From: Trichuris trichiura
Lineage: Eukaryota; Nematoda; Enoplea; Trichinellida; Trichuridae
Assembly: GCA_037903355.1 (NCBI GenBank)
Contig: JBAJFE010000050.1
Coordinates: 806,001 to 870,000 of the forward strand
Reading direction: 5' to 3'
Length of the DNA: 64,000 nt
Below, piece by piece: positions 30,329-41,678 of this stretch. Numbering within the stretch: the stretch's first letter is position 1; each line of letters begins with the position of its first letter. Position numbers and translations under genes: made by a program. The notes under the pieces are model-generated. The model ran no database searches, had not been told where the DNA came from, and saw only the letters and a list, made by a program, of their open reading frames with translations.

Positions 30329-33300
30329 CGTGGTATGCCTTCTTGGCTGCTCATCGATGTTTTCCAATGGCGACACATACTCGCGAATAAATTCAGATGG
30401 AAATAATTGAGACGCTTTTACCATCAATGAGTCAGCCTGCTTGATCCAGTGAATATAGCTTGAAACATTGGTATACGTATCGAACTCCTTGCCGCACCGT
30501 CCAACCACCGTACTTATAAGTCCGTATTGCACCCATTTGCCATTGCTTTTGCAGACTAAAGGGCCACCAGTATCGCTCTGTTAATGAATAGCCACACGGA
30601 ACTTTTCTTTAGGCTTAATAATACTGCTTACGTCACAAAATCCTCTATGGAATTCACTTTGTGTGCAGATGAATTCGTTTTCGTATATTGCATACTCTAA
30701 CTTTTCCTGGCAAATGCTAAAAGGAGCTACGGAAACTATTGTCATTGCGAGGTCTGCTTCATTCAAAGTGGCAAACTCTAAAATGACCTTGTAAACGGCG
30801 CATATTTTCGCAAACACGCTGGACTTGCGAGAAGTGTATCCCCAACCGGCTACAATGCATTCTGTGCCAACTGGAATTTTTTCTCCTGGCTGCGGAAGAC
30901 AAATTGGCTTTGAGATTTCAGTGAAGGGCGCGTAATGTAAAAGTCTTATCACGGCGATATCATTTCGCGTCGAATCCGAAACGAAACGTGGGTGAGTGAC
31001 AAATGATTTCACACCGATTCTTTTTCTTTCCGAATCAGGTGAACGCTGATTTTGAACAGCAATAGCAACCTGACAATCTTTTGGATCCCACCGTAGGAAA
31101 CTTCAAATCAAAAAAAGAAAATTAAGCCGGAAACAACAGATAAAATGTTATCATCAGTAAATAGTGGCAGTTTTTCATTAAAAATTTAGCCTTTTTTACC
31201 AGACAAGTTATCTCAGCGAGCGTGAGAAGTATATTAGCACAAAATGCGTATACCATGGGACCACCTTACCTGTTTTCAGGAGGCATCTGCATATTTTATC
31301 ATTCAGCCTAAAGCATTGTATGAACGAACTCACCAAAAATCCTTATCAGCTTACATTTTATGTATTCATATAACACGTTTGTTAAATAGTCTTGCTATAA
31401 CACATAATTTCTGTTTATTAAGATTATATAGCTAACCTACTTGTTCAGCGTGAAACTTACGTTGACGGAATGAGTACGCAAGAAGCAGCGGTCAGCACTG
31501 TGTCCGTTTGGTTTCCAGGTTCCAACGCGATCAGTGTACCACCGCACAATGCGTGCTTCATTGGATTATTTTCTTTTGCGGCAATGAAGAGAACCATCCA
31601 TGGCAATGAATGCTTTTGAGCAGTCCAACCACCGCTAATGCGGTTTGTTGTGATCGGAGACATCGTAATTGGAAACTTGGGTGACGGCACGCCACATTCA
31701 AAAAATTCCGCTTTCTGCGCGACTGCCGCCACGCTCTTTAATCTTGAAGCTTCAATAGAAAAACTTAAGACTGAACTATGACGAGCGACTGCTTTTACGT
31801 TTGGACAAGCTTCCAACAGTCATCCATCCCTGAAAAATGCGAAAAAATAGCTTAAGCACAAATTAATGACTTGACTAATTTAACATGACAAAAATTGCTT
31901 TGACTATTCACCATCAAATGATTTCGCTTCGTGGAGCTTGAGAACTTGCACTGTACAACTTATATTAAACAACATTATTAAAGTATCAGGTGACGTCATT
32001 ACCTGCCAGCACAGGGTGGTAACTATTGGCATCTTTGCATTATCTCACTATGAAACTGCATTTTACTCACACTTAAGGGAAGCAACAAGAAATATCGTCA
32101 CGGTTCTTTATTAATGGAAGTATAGCTGACTTGTTGCTTTCAATGACATTTATACATTCAATATCTGCTATATTTTTTAGCTAAGAACATTCACTGCATA
32201 AAAAGCCAGCGGCTACAGAAAAGGCGAATCAGCCATGCGAGTGTAGCGACCGGTCCAGCTGCGTACTCGAAACGCACTGCACATTAAGGTCACCGGCCTC
32301 CCTAGCTACCGCCAGTTGTTGACGCGTCGTTTTCACTCACTCTCGTCAGTTCGTGTGTTTGTGTTGACGTTACTGTTCTTGACGTGAAGTAAAGCATTTG
32401 TTTCTTGCACGCATCAGACACAGCATGGCAACTACAAGTGGTGACCCGATGAGCCAGTTCTCTCCTCAGCAAGACTGCCCTCCTAAGGCAGAACAAAGCG
32501 CTTCCTTCCAGGTAAACGCTGTGCGAGTCGAGCTTCCGCAATTCGATCTCGAGTACATTGACACTTGGATGCTTATGTGCGAAAACCTCCTGCACGACGC
32601 AGGAGTTGTGCGTCAGGATACGATGTTCCGCAAGATACTGGCCAAACTACCAGCTCAGTACTTTCGCATGGTCAAGCACCTAGTGTTGCAACAGCCCCTA
32701 GCTGCCGACTGCTTCGATCAGCTCAAGACATGCTTGCTTGACCGTCTAGGTTTAGCTCCCAGCGAGCGGCTACGCAAGCTGGAACTCTTACCGCCTAGCC
32801 TGGGCGACATGAAGCCCTCCTGGCTTTATGGCCAATTAGAACAATTGTACCCCAACGACGTGGATCACGAAATCATCCGTGAAATGTTCCTCAAGCGCCT
32901 CCCTCTATCGGTTAGCATTTTGTGCCGTGAAAAACTCAGGAACCACCGACTAGCACAAGTAGCATACATGGCTGATGCTCACTTTCCGCTACAGTCAGAT
33001 TACACTGCTTCTGTAGTTACCGCACAAGCTCCCGTCGAAGATGTGCCCTTCCCCTCTAGCAGTGACGCGCTGATTGCAGCTGCACGTCTACAGGCAGCGG
33101 CGGGCCGCTCAAGCGCCCCGCGCAGACGATGGCAACCTGCCCAAGCAAGAGGTCGTAAACAACCACCTCGAAGTGAGCACATATCCTACTTTGTTGACCG
33201 ATGGTGCCGTATTCATCAACGCTACGGCCCCGAAGCCCGTAACTGTCTCGGCGACTGTACGTTCCGGCAAGACATGTCGGGAAACGCCCACGCCGACCAT

Positions 33301-36300
33301 TAGTAGCGGCGGCTATTGGCAACGGCTACAACTCTCCATTGCTTTTCGTCCGCGATGTTACCGGCCGTCGCTTTCTCGTTGACAGCGGCAGCGAAGTGTC
33401 CATCTTGCCTGCTGAGACATCCAGCCGGCGCAGACCCCTGCCTGGTGCTCCCAAACTGAAAGCAGCTAACGGAACGACCATCGATGTATTCCAAACTGGT
33501 CGGCACGAAATCCTCGATTTAGGCCTTGGCCGTACCTATCCTTTCAAGTTTGTAGTTGCTGCTGTGCCAGATGCAATCCTTGGTGCCGATTTTTTGCGCC
33601 AACACGGCCTGATACCTGACTTAAAAGCCGCACGCCTTCGCGACGGCGTCACCTTCCTGTCAGCAACCTGCTCACACTGTCGTCGCAAAGCAGCGGCTCG
33701 CCTCGTACACGTCAAACTCGAGCACAACTCGGACGTACCCATCGACGGCCCATCGTTTCAGCACGTGCGAAACACACCAGTGTTCCTGTCCCTCGCAGAC
33801 ACTCCAGGCGAGTTCCCTGCCGTCACTATGCCAGGGGTTGAACATTGCATTCAGACCCGAGGCCCTCCGGTCTACGCCCGCCCCAGGCGTCTCATGCCAG
33901 CCAAACTGGACGCCGCAAAGAAGGAGCTAGATGAACTCGTCCGCCAGGGTATACTTATACCATCTCAGTCCCCGTGGGCGAGTCCCATCCATTTGGTTCC
34001 CAAAGACAAAGGAAACTGTTATCGCATGGTTGGCTGCTATGAGCGTCTCAATGCGATTACCCTGCCAGACAGATACCCTATCCCAGACATTCAAACATTT
34101 GCCGACCATCTCCACGGTGCCACCATCTTCAGCAAAATAGACTTAGCTCGCGCGTTCGCCCAGATACGTATGAGCCCCGAGGACCAACACAAGACCGCAA
34201 TAACGACCCCGTTCGGCCTTTACGAGTATACAAGGATGCCCTTCGGACTGCGCAATGCCGCTCAAACCTTCCAACGGCTGATGGATTCAGTTTTCCGAGG
34301 TCTCCCTAGGATATTCGTCTACATCGACGACATCTTGGTGTTTTCCAGATCGGCTCAAGAACATCGAGCTGATCTACAAGCCGTTTTCCAGCGTCTGCAA
34401 AAGTACAGACTAACGATTCGCCCGGACAAATGCGTCTTCGGAAAACCTCAAGTTCAGTTCCTCGGCTTTCAACTCTCCGACGCCGGGCTGACTCCACTCC
34501 CAGAAAAAGTCAGCGACCTAATCAACCTGCCTCCACCGCAAAATATAGCAGACTGCCGCCGCTTCTTAGGCATGGTCAACTATTACCACCGCTTTCTGTC
34601 GAACCTTGCATCAACGCTACTTCCGCTTCATCAGCTAGCCAATCAGCCCAAACGTCAGCCGTTCCAGTGGCTTCCAGACCATGATGCCGCCTTCCAAGAG
34701 GCTAAACAGCGCCTTGCCCAAGCAGCAACGCTAGCCTTCCCTCGCTCACAAGTACCAACCCAGGTAATTGCTGACGCCAGTGATAGTGCCGTTGGCGCAG
34801 TTATCCAGCAACGGCATGGCAGCCGCTGGGTTCCAGTCGCCTTCCATTCCAGGAAGCTGTCTCCCAGTCAGCTCAAGTGGAGCACAGGCGACAAGGAGCT
34901 CTTTGCGCTCTTCAGCGCTGTGAAAAGGTTCCGCCATCTCCTTGAAGGCCAGCAGGATCTGCAATTCTGTACCGACCACAAGCCATTGACGCATGCGTTC
35001 ACAGCGAAATCGGAACGCTCAGCACGTGTTCAGCGACAACTTGCCTTCCTTAGCGAATTCTCCACGAACATTCACCACATTGGAGGCACCCACAACGTTG
35101 TCTCAGATTGCCTGAGCCGGCCACCGCAAACAGTGAATAGTACCAGCTACGACGTTTCGTGTTCCGATTTCAAGCAACTAGCTGAACAGCAGCACAGCTG
35201 CCCAGACGTGGCTGCATTAGCCACCAACCGCTCTCTTGCGCTAGAGCACCGAACCATAGAAGGTACACCCGCGCGGCTATTGGTGGACGTTTCAACTGGT
35301 ACCTCTCGTCCTCTGGTCCCTCGCTCCCTCAGGCGTCCCATCTTCGACAGATTCCACGGTATTCATCATCCTGGAATTCGTGCGACCAAACGCTTGCTCA
35401 CTGAACGCTTCGTTTGGCAGAACATGTGCTCGGACATAGCCTTTTGGTGCAACACTTGCCTCAGGTGCCAGTCATCAAAGGTTGGACGCCACCAGCGCAC
35501 TCACCTATTACGTCCTCCAACCCCTTCGAACCGATTCGAGGCCCTTCACGTGGACTTAGTCGGTCCCCTCCCATGCTCCAGGGGATTTCAGTACATGTTC
35601 ACAATCGTCGACCGCTACACGAGGTACCCTGAGGCTATCCCGCTCAAAGACGCCACAGCTACAGAATGTGCACGAGCACTGCTGAGCTGGATCTCGCGTT
35701 TCGGCATTTGCCTCCGACTCACGTCTGACCGCGGGCGACAGTTCGTCAGCGATGTTTGGCGTGAACTCTGCCAGCTGCTTGGGATCCAAAGCCACACGAC
35801 CTTAGCCTACGAACCTCACCAGAACGGGTTAGTCGAGCGCATGCACAGGGACTTGAAAGCTTCCCTGATGGCCACCTTGCAAGGCGACCCAAACTGGTCA
35901 GACACGCTGCCAGTGGTCCTTATGGGCATGCGCGCCGCTTTCAAACCAGACATCGGGACCTCGGCTGCAGAGTTGGTTTTTGGAGAGACCCTTAGACTCC
36001 CTGGCCAGTACTTTGATAGGCTTCCTGACGAATCCCACAGCGAATTCGCAAAGAACCTGCGGCGTGCCTTCGCCCGGCTACGCCCAGTCAAAACTTCCTG
36101 GCACCAGCCTATTGCAGGGCGTCCCACGTTCGTCTCCCCATCTTTATCGACAGCCACTCACGTCTTTGTCAGGGTGGATTCCCACAGAAGTCCGCTTCAG
36201 CAACCGTACAAAGGCCCATACCGCATTGTCGAGAGAGGACCAAAGTCATATGTTCTCGAACTGGAGGCTGGAATCGATTCAGTGTCAATCGACAGGCTGA

Positions 36301-39300
36301 AACCAGCCTTCCTCGCACCCGGCCAGCCTGAAGCTGCTAGTCCACCCATCATCAATGAGACTACCGAAACCGCCTTAGACGCCGGTGGACATCAACCTTG
36401 CCCGGCCGCTACCCGTTCCGGCCGCTTGCCACGTACTCCGGCAAGGTATTCAGATTTCCTTCCTTTCGTCAGTCGCAAATCTGCGGGGGAGGTGTAGCGA
36501 CCGGTCCAGCTGCGTACTCGAAACGCACTGCACATTAAGGTCACCGGCCTCCCTAGCTACCGCCAGTTGTTGACGCGTCGTTTTCACTCACTCTCGTCAG
36601 TTCGTGTGTTCGTGTTGACGTTACTGTTCTTGACGTGAAGTAAAGCATTTGTTTCTTGCACGCATCAGACACAGCATGGCAACCACACGAGCAATTCTTC
36701 AAAGAATTTTTATTCCTACTTAAAAATGCAAATTTTGTTACGAAGATTATTATTTCGAAAAGGGAATTTTGTCTTTCAGCCGCCTACCAACGTACTGTAA
36801 GCTTGCAGACCATCCTGTTCTCCCCTTCCGTAAGCCTAAGCCTAAATATAAGACTTCTATCTTGACTTAGACTCACGTAAGGGCAGAGCAAGGTAATCAG
36901 CATGCTCGCCAGTAAGCGCGCAAGGGCATAGCTGCATGCTTTGCAGGAACGAACCTGCATTCTTCTAACGTTGGGAGGCTGAGTGACAATATTTCGAAAA
37001 GGCCTTAGAAGGACAGAGAGACGAAAATTATGAAATAAAATGCGTAAAAACGCTCAGTGTGCGAAAGAGTATTTCTCACCTTGTTCAGGAAATTTATTTT
37101 TTCAGTCTGCGTGAGGTATTCATGAATTGAACTTGCAGGAAGATTGTCCTTTGAGGGCAGCATTTTTTTGTCCATCTTTTCTATCCAGCCAACGAATTTT
37201 GGTAAAAATGTATACTTTCCTGCTGTTTGGTAGTAGCCGATGCCAGCTGGACCAAAGCTGACAATGCCATATTGAATAAACCTTCCCCATTCGTAGCATA
37301 CAAGCGCTCCTCCAGAATCACCCTAAATTGCACGTGCTATTGGGTCAGTTCAGCGGTGGAATAACGACCGAATTCTATACAAGCAAAAGTGGACCTTCTC
37401 AAGCTGCAAAACCGTTGAAACGTAATAATTTTGCGAGCGTCATGCTGAGGGGATAGAGCTGGGGTCCTGAGGGCCTTATTGTTCGTTCGCTCCCTTTTTC
37501 ATCGTTTTTCTTTTCATATCAGCAACTAAGTTTTTGTCACATGGAACATGAAAACTTACGCCTGCTCATTACGACTGATCCCCTGTTCTACTAAAAATAA
37601 AAGTTGATATATAACTTGAAAAATACGGATAGTAAAGGCCTCTGCATAGATTACCGAGCTGTACAGTGATTCTGATGTTAACTTAGCGTATAGTAGAAGT
37701 ACCAAAAATATGGTCCTTTTAACGGGTTCCCTGAAGCTTCATAGTACCAATGACTGAAAACGAATGACTTTTTAACGTTGTTTTGAGATTTCCTGTAAGA
37801 ATTTATTACGGAAAACGTAAAAAGCGTTTTTTGTACTTACCAATAAACGCTTTGTACCGTTCCCATAATAAATACATACATAAAAGTACCAATGATTTGT
37901 ATGATGGCACGATTGGTGCTTAATTGGAACTCAGCTTAAAAATATAGGAACTTTTCACCAAGGAGTAAAACTTAGTGCTTGAAAAGTAAATAAAATAACA
38001 AGCAAATAAATAAGCTCTTGTTTATCAGCACTTTCCGTTATCAGAATTATCTGAACTATCCGTGCAACAATTACACTCGAGCCCTTCGTAGCTGGACAGC
38101 TCGGAACCGTGGGTAGATTTGGTAAGCGGGAAACTACCGCATGGTGCGCTGGAATGCAGGTACAACTTGAGTTAATTTATCCCACCGTCGTTCGCTAGCC
38201 CCGATGGGCTTGGAAAACTTAACCGGTTACATTTAGGGCACAGCAGTTTAAATTTAACCGGTCGTGCATTAAACGTGAGCGAAAAATGACCAAAAAAGAG
38301 AATAAGTTATAAAGATAGGCGGCAGTGAAAAGCCTGAACATCTTTACTCTATACGGTATATCGAGTTTTTTTCTTCTGGACGATTACACATTCGAAAGTT
38401 TTGGGATGTGAAAGATTTGATTGTACTTCAGATAATTAAGATTTCACTATATATGCTGATTTAGGTAAATAAATGTGCTCATCTTTGCTGTGGTTGCTTT
38501 GTGAAAAAAATGAACTAATGGCACAACCTTGAAGCAATTTTAGGTAGAGCAGAAATAAGCGCATGATTGAAAAAAAATTGCAGATAATGTCTAATATGTG
38601 CATCTTATATTATGCTACACTGTTAGCCCCTATCGACCAATTTATCATGAAACAGCCTGCGTAACTTACTTTGTACTAGCATTATGCAATAAATCTGTCC
38701 AGCGTGAAACTAATTCTGCCAATGAGAAACAAATGCGCTTTGTCCTAACTTATAGAACCACTCACGGGTTACTGAGCCATAAGAGCAGCATGTTGAAGTG
38801 AAAGACTAACTTACTTTTAGGGCAGTTTTAGAATTGGTCCCCGCACAAAACTGCTTCTCAAAGTCAAACTCACTATCAGCATCAATAAGTCTTCTACATT
38901 CTTCTATGCTAACGACGTTAATGTCAACCATCATTAACTTTTCAGGTAAAAGGGCGGCTGATGCTAAAGAGAAAAAACGCGTTGTAATTTGATTGATTAA
39001 TAGTAATTTCATACCAGAAATTGAGCCATGCCCTGACACGTAACATTTCTTCCCAACTGGTAGCCGTGCACGTCTATCCGGTAGACAAACTGGTACAGTA
39101 TAATCCGTATATGGTACACCACTCATGAGACGCAGAAGAGCAATGTCATTAGCATCGAAATCCTTTCTGTACTCTCCCATTGCTACGTCAATTACTTGAA
39201 TTCGTGTCTTATCCTTAGCAGTTACGTCATGTACACCAACAGTAACAATGATTTTCGACGGTGGAATTATCCTACGGCTAAAAATGGTAAGACTTTTTAA

Positions 39301-41630
39301 CATTGGAAGTCTGCGCAATACTATCAAGTCGCTGCACGCAAGAATGATAAACGCTAAAAGCTTGGCAGACGGTTGCAACTTTATAACGTTTGAACAGAAT
39401 AGCTTCTGACAAAAAAATATGCACGAGCAAATAAGGCCTTTTATGAAGGATTTTAGTCTAAGCAGTAGTCACCTTTGACTAAAGTACCAAATAAATTTTA
39501 CTGAGAAATAAAGATTGTGTAGCAGTCTGTAAAATAGTTTTAGAAGCGTTTCTATAGCCACTGCCGCCATTAAGGGAACACGCATTAATGCGCACATTAA
39601 CGATAACGGTGATCATAACCGTGCGTCTAAAACAAGTTTAGACCACTGCTTTGGTTGCACATTGCATAATTCGTTGAAAAAATGATTCAAAAATTAGTGA
39701 GGCTTCTGCAAGACAAAAAATGCATTATTTTACTCACTTCTGACTGTCAAAAATACAATGCGCAGCAGTTAGCACCATATTTGAAATGTTTCCCGCTCCC
39801 AGCCGAATCAGCGATCCACCGCACTGGGTTCCCACTTTTTCTTCCACCGAATTGAAAATCATTATGTGAACATGCCACGGCAGGGAATGTTTTGCTGCTT
39901 CCCACCCGCTACCAATTCTGTTTGGACCGTGAGCAAGCGGGAACTTGGGAAGGCCGCATGGAAATGAATCCAAGCTGACCTAAACACTTGCATTTGGCTG
40001 CTTTAAGGGTGAAGTTTTAAAAATGTATATAATTTTCTAATAGCAGGCGTAGTGAAATGGCATTTTTAACAGCTATAATTCTGGCCATGTATAGATACTC
40101 GTTGTAGTGAGCAGAGTTCACATAATCTAGTTAAAGTGGCGCAAGTATCTGGTCAATAACCAGCTTTTCAAATGGGCAGCGGATGAGACAACTCTGCAGC
40201 TGAACAAATAGCGCTTTGAATGGGCAGTAAAACACTGCTGTTAAATCTGCACTGTCTAATTTACTCAGTGAAAATAACGCCATTAATTGATGAAAGCACA
40301 CGTCTTCAAACGCCGTTCATACCAAGGATTGCAAAGGAATGAACAAAATGTGTTAAAACGATGAACAGTGACTCTCTTTATTTCACTGCTGATAACACGT
40401 GACGACGACAACTCGAAAGCTTCGGTTTCTTAGAACTGAATAATGAACGGGATGATCGTATAATAAAACGCCTTAACAAAGAACAGTTTGAAAATGCAAC
40501 TCTTTGTAATTCATTGCCTATACTTAAATAACTCGTTTAGGAAACTTTTGACTTAACAATGTAATCGTCAGGAAATAGCCTTTTTCCGCCTTTAGTGTAC
40601 GACAGGAAAAGACATAGACAACAAAAAAAATTACAAATGGTGCTGAAATAAAAAAATAAGCTGTTGCGGCTATTTTACTTTCCTTTGCAACATCCAGAAA
40701 GCGTACTTGTAATGCAGAGCGGTAAAGCATAGAAGTCTGGCGAACAGTAATACATTTTATGAGCAACTCAAAAGGGAACAAATAGCAATAATTAGTAGAA
40801 ACTATGGAGCGACAATAAAAAGCTTTCATGAAAGTAGTGATCGTTCTTTTGGCGCATTGTCTTCGAAATAGAAATTTTGCAGCTGACGGCTTTTAATAAA
40901 ATATTGGTTTAGAAATGTTCGTCATTTGCTACACTGTTCAAGCGAAAATATAAAGGCAACGAGTAGCAATGAATGAATAACGTTAGTGATACAATAACTA
41001 CTTGGTTAATGCAGTTACGTATTGATATTAACGGAAGTGTTAGAGCTCTGAGTACGATGTCTGACGAGCAAGAAAAAATACAATCTTCAATACTGCTAGC
41101 ATTAGCTTTCTCTTGTTTCACTTCTTTTTCTATGCGTATATTCAGGCAGTCACAAAAACCCATTAATAGAATACGCGTCTCAGCGTGTCCACTGTGTCAG
41201 CCTACGTCACTTCACCACATCTCTGAGATTGTCTGTCTCATTAACGTCAGCAAAACCGTAGACTTTTGAAAAATGCACGGCAGATAGCAGGGAGCGCAGA
41301 ATAGGAATCGCACACTTTCCGAACCACTTTGCTCTAGTGATACATATTGCAACGCTGAATAAATAAATGATTAAACAGCATCAAAACGTGTGTTTCAATT
41401 TTTTGTCTAAATTTACTTTTTGCCACTACGGTTAAAAGACGAAATGCTAGCCATAATTTCGTTTAGTTTAATGGAGTTCGGCGTAGGTCTAATGAAGCAA
41501 ACTACGTGTGCACCGAGCAATGGGCTCCAATGTTAGCCATACGGTAGCCTTTAATCCACTTAGGCAAAACTTTAGTATTTCACCTTACCTCACGCAACAG
41601 CATGGAAAAGAAGAGGCTAAATAATGCCAT
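30329..41630 (-). CDS. Two-domain serine protease gene 2: active domain A, catalytically dead domain B
   Basis: Exons on the minus strand are 41589-41630, 39738-39979, 39015-39271, 38815-38963, 37080-37322, 31799-31829, 31461-31722, 30829-31100, 30632-30777 and 30329-30577, about 631 codons before an unresolved tail. Phases match genes 1 and 3 exon by exon. Exon 1 encodes a short signal peptide (MALFSLFFSMLLRE). Domain A keeps LTAAHC, NDIALLRL and GDSGGA and should be active. Domain B has LTAASC where the catalytic His belongs and SDTGGP where GDSGGP belongs, so both His57 and Ser195 are replaced, while NDIAVIRL keeps Asp. The frame is intact, the disulfide Cys191 and Cys220 remain, and the activation site NR/ISGGW is kept. 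This suggests a retained pseudoprotease rather than random decay. The donor at 30828 is GC (GCAAGT). A 4.4-kb retrotransposon sits in the A-B intron. Confidence 0.8.
32242..32436 (+). repeat. 5' LTR of the CsRn1-like element
   Basis: This 195-bp repeat, TGTAG...CTACA, matches the 3' LTR with two substitutions. It contains the gag start codon at 32425-32427 close to its end. Confidence 0.95.
32425..33303 (+). CDS. gag: Gag polyprotein of the CsRn1-like element
   Basis: This frame starts MATTSGDPMSQ at an ATG inside the 5' LTR. The central part (LEYIDTWMLMCENLL, then DCFDQLKTCLLDRL) resembles gypsy-type capsid. Near the end is WCRIHQRYGPEARNCLGDC, a CX2HX9CX3C zinc motif that replaces the usual CCHC knuckle and is typical of CsRn1-clade elements. 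The stop is at 33301-33303. Pol overlaps in the -1 frame. The protein forms the cytoplasmic particle that packages element RNA. Confidence 0.85.
   Translation: MATTSGDPMSQFSPQQDCPPKAEQSASFQVNAVRVELPQFDLEYIDTWMLMCENLLHDAGVVRQDTMFRKILAKLPAQYFRMVKHLVLQQPLAADCFDQLKTCLLDRLGLAPSERLRKLELLPPSLGDMKPSWLYGQLEQLYPNDVDHEIIREMFLKRLPLSVSILCREKLRNHRLAQVAYMADAHFPLQSDYTASVVTAQAPVEDVPFPSSSDALIAAARLQAAAGRSSAPRRRWQPAQARGRKQPPRSEHISYFVDRWCRIHQRYGPEARNCLGDCTFRQDMSGNAHADH
32439..32453 (+). promoter_or_regulatory. Primer-binding site, tRNA-Trp type
   Basis: TGGTGACCCGATGAG begins two bases after the 5' LTR. It resembles the complement of the tRNA-Trp 3' end (TGGTGACCCCGACGTG in most animals) with small differences. 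It lies inside the gag frame, because gag starts in the LTR. Confidence 0.7.
33270..36497 (+). CDS. pol: Pol polyprotein of the CsRn1-like element (protease, RT, RNase H, integrase)
   Basis: The frame opens upstream of 33303 and runs without interruption to TAG 36495-36497, which is made by the first bases of the 3' LTR. Domains in order are an aspartic protease (FLVDSGSEVSILP), reverse transcriptase (KIDLARAFAQI, MPFGLRNA, FVYIDDILVFS), RNase H (VIADASDSAVGAV and TDHKPL), and integrase with a zinc-binding HHCC region (HHPGIRATKRLL and CLRCQ) and catalytic DDE (HVDLVGPL, TSDRGRQF, NGLVERMH). All key residues are present, so the protein looks functional. It has no clear ATG; expression probably needs a -1 frameshift in the overlap at about 33270-33303. 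Confidence 0.93.
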   Translation, partial: RHVGKRPRRPLVAAAIGNGYNSPLLFVRDVTGRRFLVDSGSEVSILPAETSSRRRPLPGAPKLKAANGTTIDVFQTGRHEILDLGLGRTYPFKFVVAAVPDAILGADFLRQHGLIPDLKAARLRDGVTFLSATCSHCRRKAAARLVHVKLEHNSDVPIDGPSFQHVRNTPVFLSLADTPGEFPAVTMPGVEHCIQTRGPPVYARPRRLMPAKLDAAKKELDELVRQGILIPSQSPWASPIHLVPKDKGNCYRMVGCYERLNAITLPDRYPIPDIQTFADHLHGATIFSKIDLARAFAQIRMSPEDQHKTAITTPFGLYEYTRMPFGLRNAAQTFQRLMDSVFRGLPRIFVYIDDILVFSRSAQEHRADLQAVFQRLQKYRLTIRPDKCVFGKPQVQFLGFQLSDAGLTPLPEKVSDLINLPPPQNIADCRRFLGMVNYYHRFLSNLASTLLPLHQLANQPKRQPFQWLPDHDAAFQEAKQRLAQAATLAFPRSQVPTQVIADASDSAVGAVIQQRHGSRWVPVAFHSRKLSPSQLKWSTGDKELFALFSAVKRFRHLLEGQQDLQFCTDHKPLTHAFTAKSERSARVQRQLAFLSEFSTNIHHIGGTHNVVSDCLSRPPQTVNSTSYDVSCSDFKQLAEQQHSCPDVAALATNRSLALEHRTIEGTPARLLVDVSTGTSRPLVPRSLRRPIFDRFHGIHHPGIRATKRLLTERFVWQNMCSDIAFWCNTCLRCQSSKVGRHQRTHLLRPPTPSNRFEALHVDLVGPLPCSRGFQYMFTIVDRYTRYPEAIPLKDATATECARALLSWISRFGICLRLTSDRGRQFVSDVWRELCQLLGIQSHTTLAYEPHQNGLVERMHRDLKASLMATLQGDPNWSDTLPVVLMGMRAAFKPDIGTSAAELVFGETLRLPGQYFDRLPDESHSEFAKNLRRAFARLRPVKTSWHQPIAGRPTFVSPSLSTATHVFVRVDSHRSPLQQPYKGPYRIVERGPKSYVLELEAGIDSVSIDRLKPAFLAPGQPEAASPPIINETTETALDAGGHQPCPAATRSGRLPRTPARYSDFLPFVSRKSAGEV
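36493..36687 (+). repeat. 3' LTR of the CsRn1-like element
   Basis: This 195-bp repeat follows the purine tract at 36483-36492. It ends CCACA instead of CTACA and has one further T-to-C change compared with the 5' LTR. Confidence 0.95.
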
Positions 41631-41670
41631 TCTCTCAAGTTACTTTTTTAATATTATAGCAACTGAGCCT

Positions 41671-41678
41671 TTTTTATA
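41671..41678 (-). promoter_or_regulatory. TATA box of protease gene 2
   Basis: On the minus strand TATAAAAA lies 41 nt before the ATG at 41630. This spacing matches genes 1 and 3 and supports the choice of the first exon. Confidence 0.65.

Larger units (their letters stand above)
32242..36687 (+). mobile_element. Full-length Ty3/gypsy LTR retrotransposon, CsRn1-like
   Basis: Two 195-bp LTRs (32242-32436 and 36493-36687) begin TGTAG, end with ACA, and differ at two positions only. A 4-bp target duplication CGAG flanks the element (32238-32241 and 36688-36691). It carries a primer-binding site complementary to tRNA-Trp, gag, pol in the -1 frame and a purine tract GCGGGGGAGG before the 3' LTR. 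A 4-bp duplication, a tRNA-Trp primer and a CX2HX9CX3C gag finger are known marks of the CsRn1 clade. Near-identical LTRs and open frames indicate a recent insertion. It lies antisense in an intron of protease gene 2. Confidence 0.95.

Noticed and set aside
33074..33382. Alternative plus-strand frame across the gag-pol overlap
   Set aside because: It has no homology; the gag and pol frames on either side explain the region.
40909..41163. Hydrophobic minus-strand frame considered as signal exon of protease gene 2
   Set aside because: It has no donor in phase 0 and no TATA box; the exon at 41589-41630 has both, with the same spacing as the sister genes.
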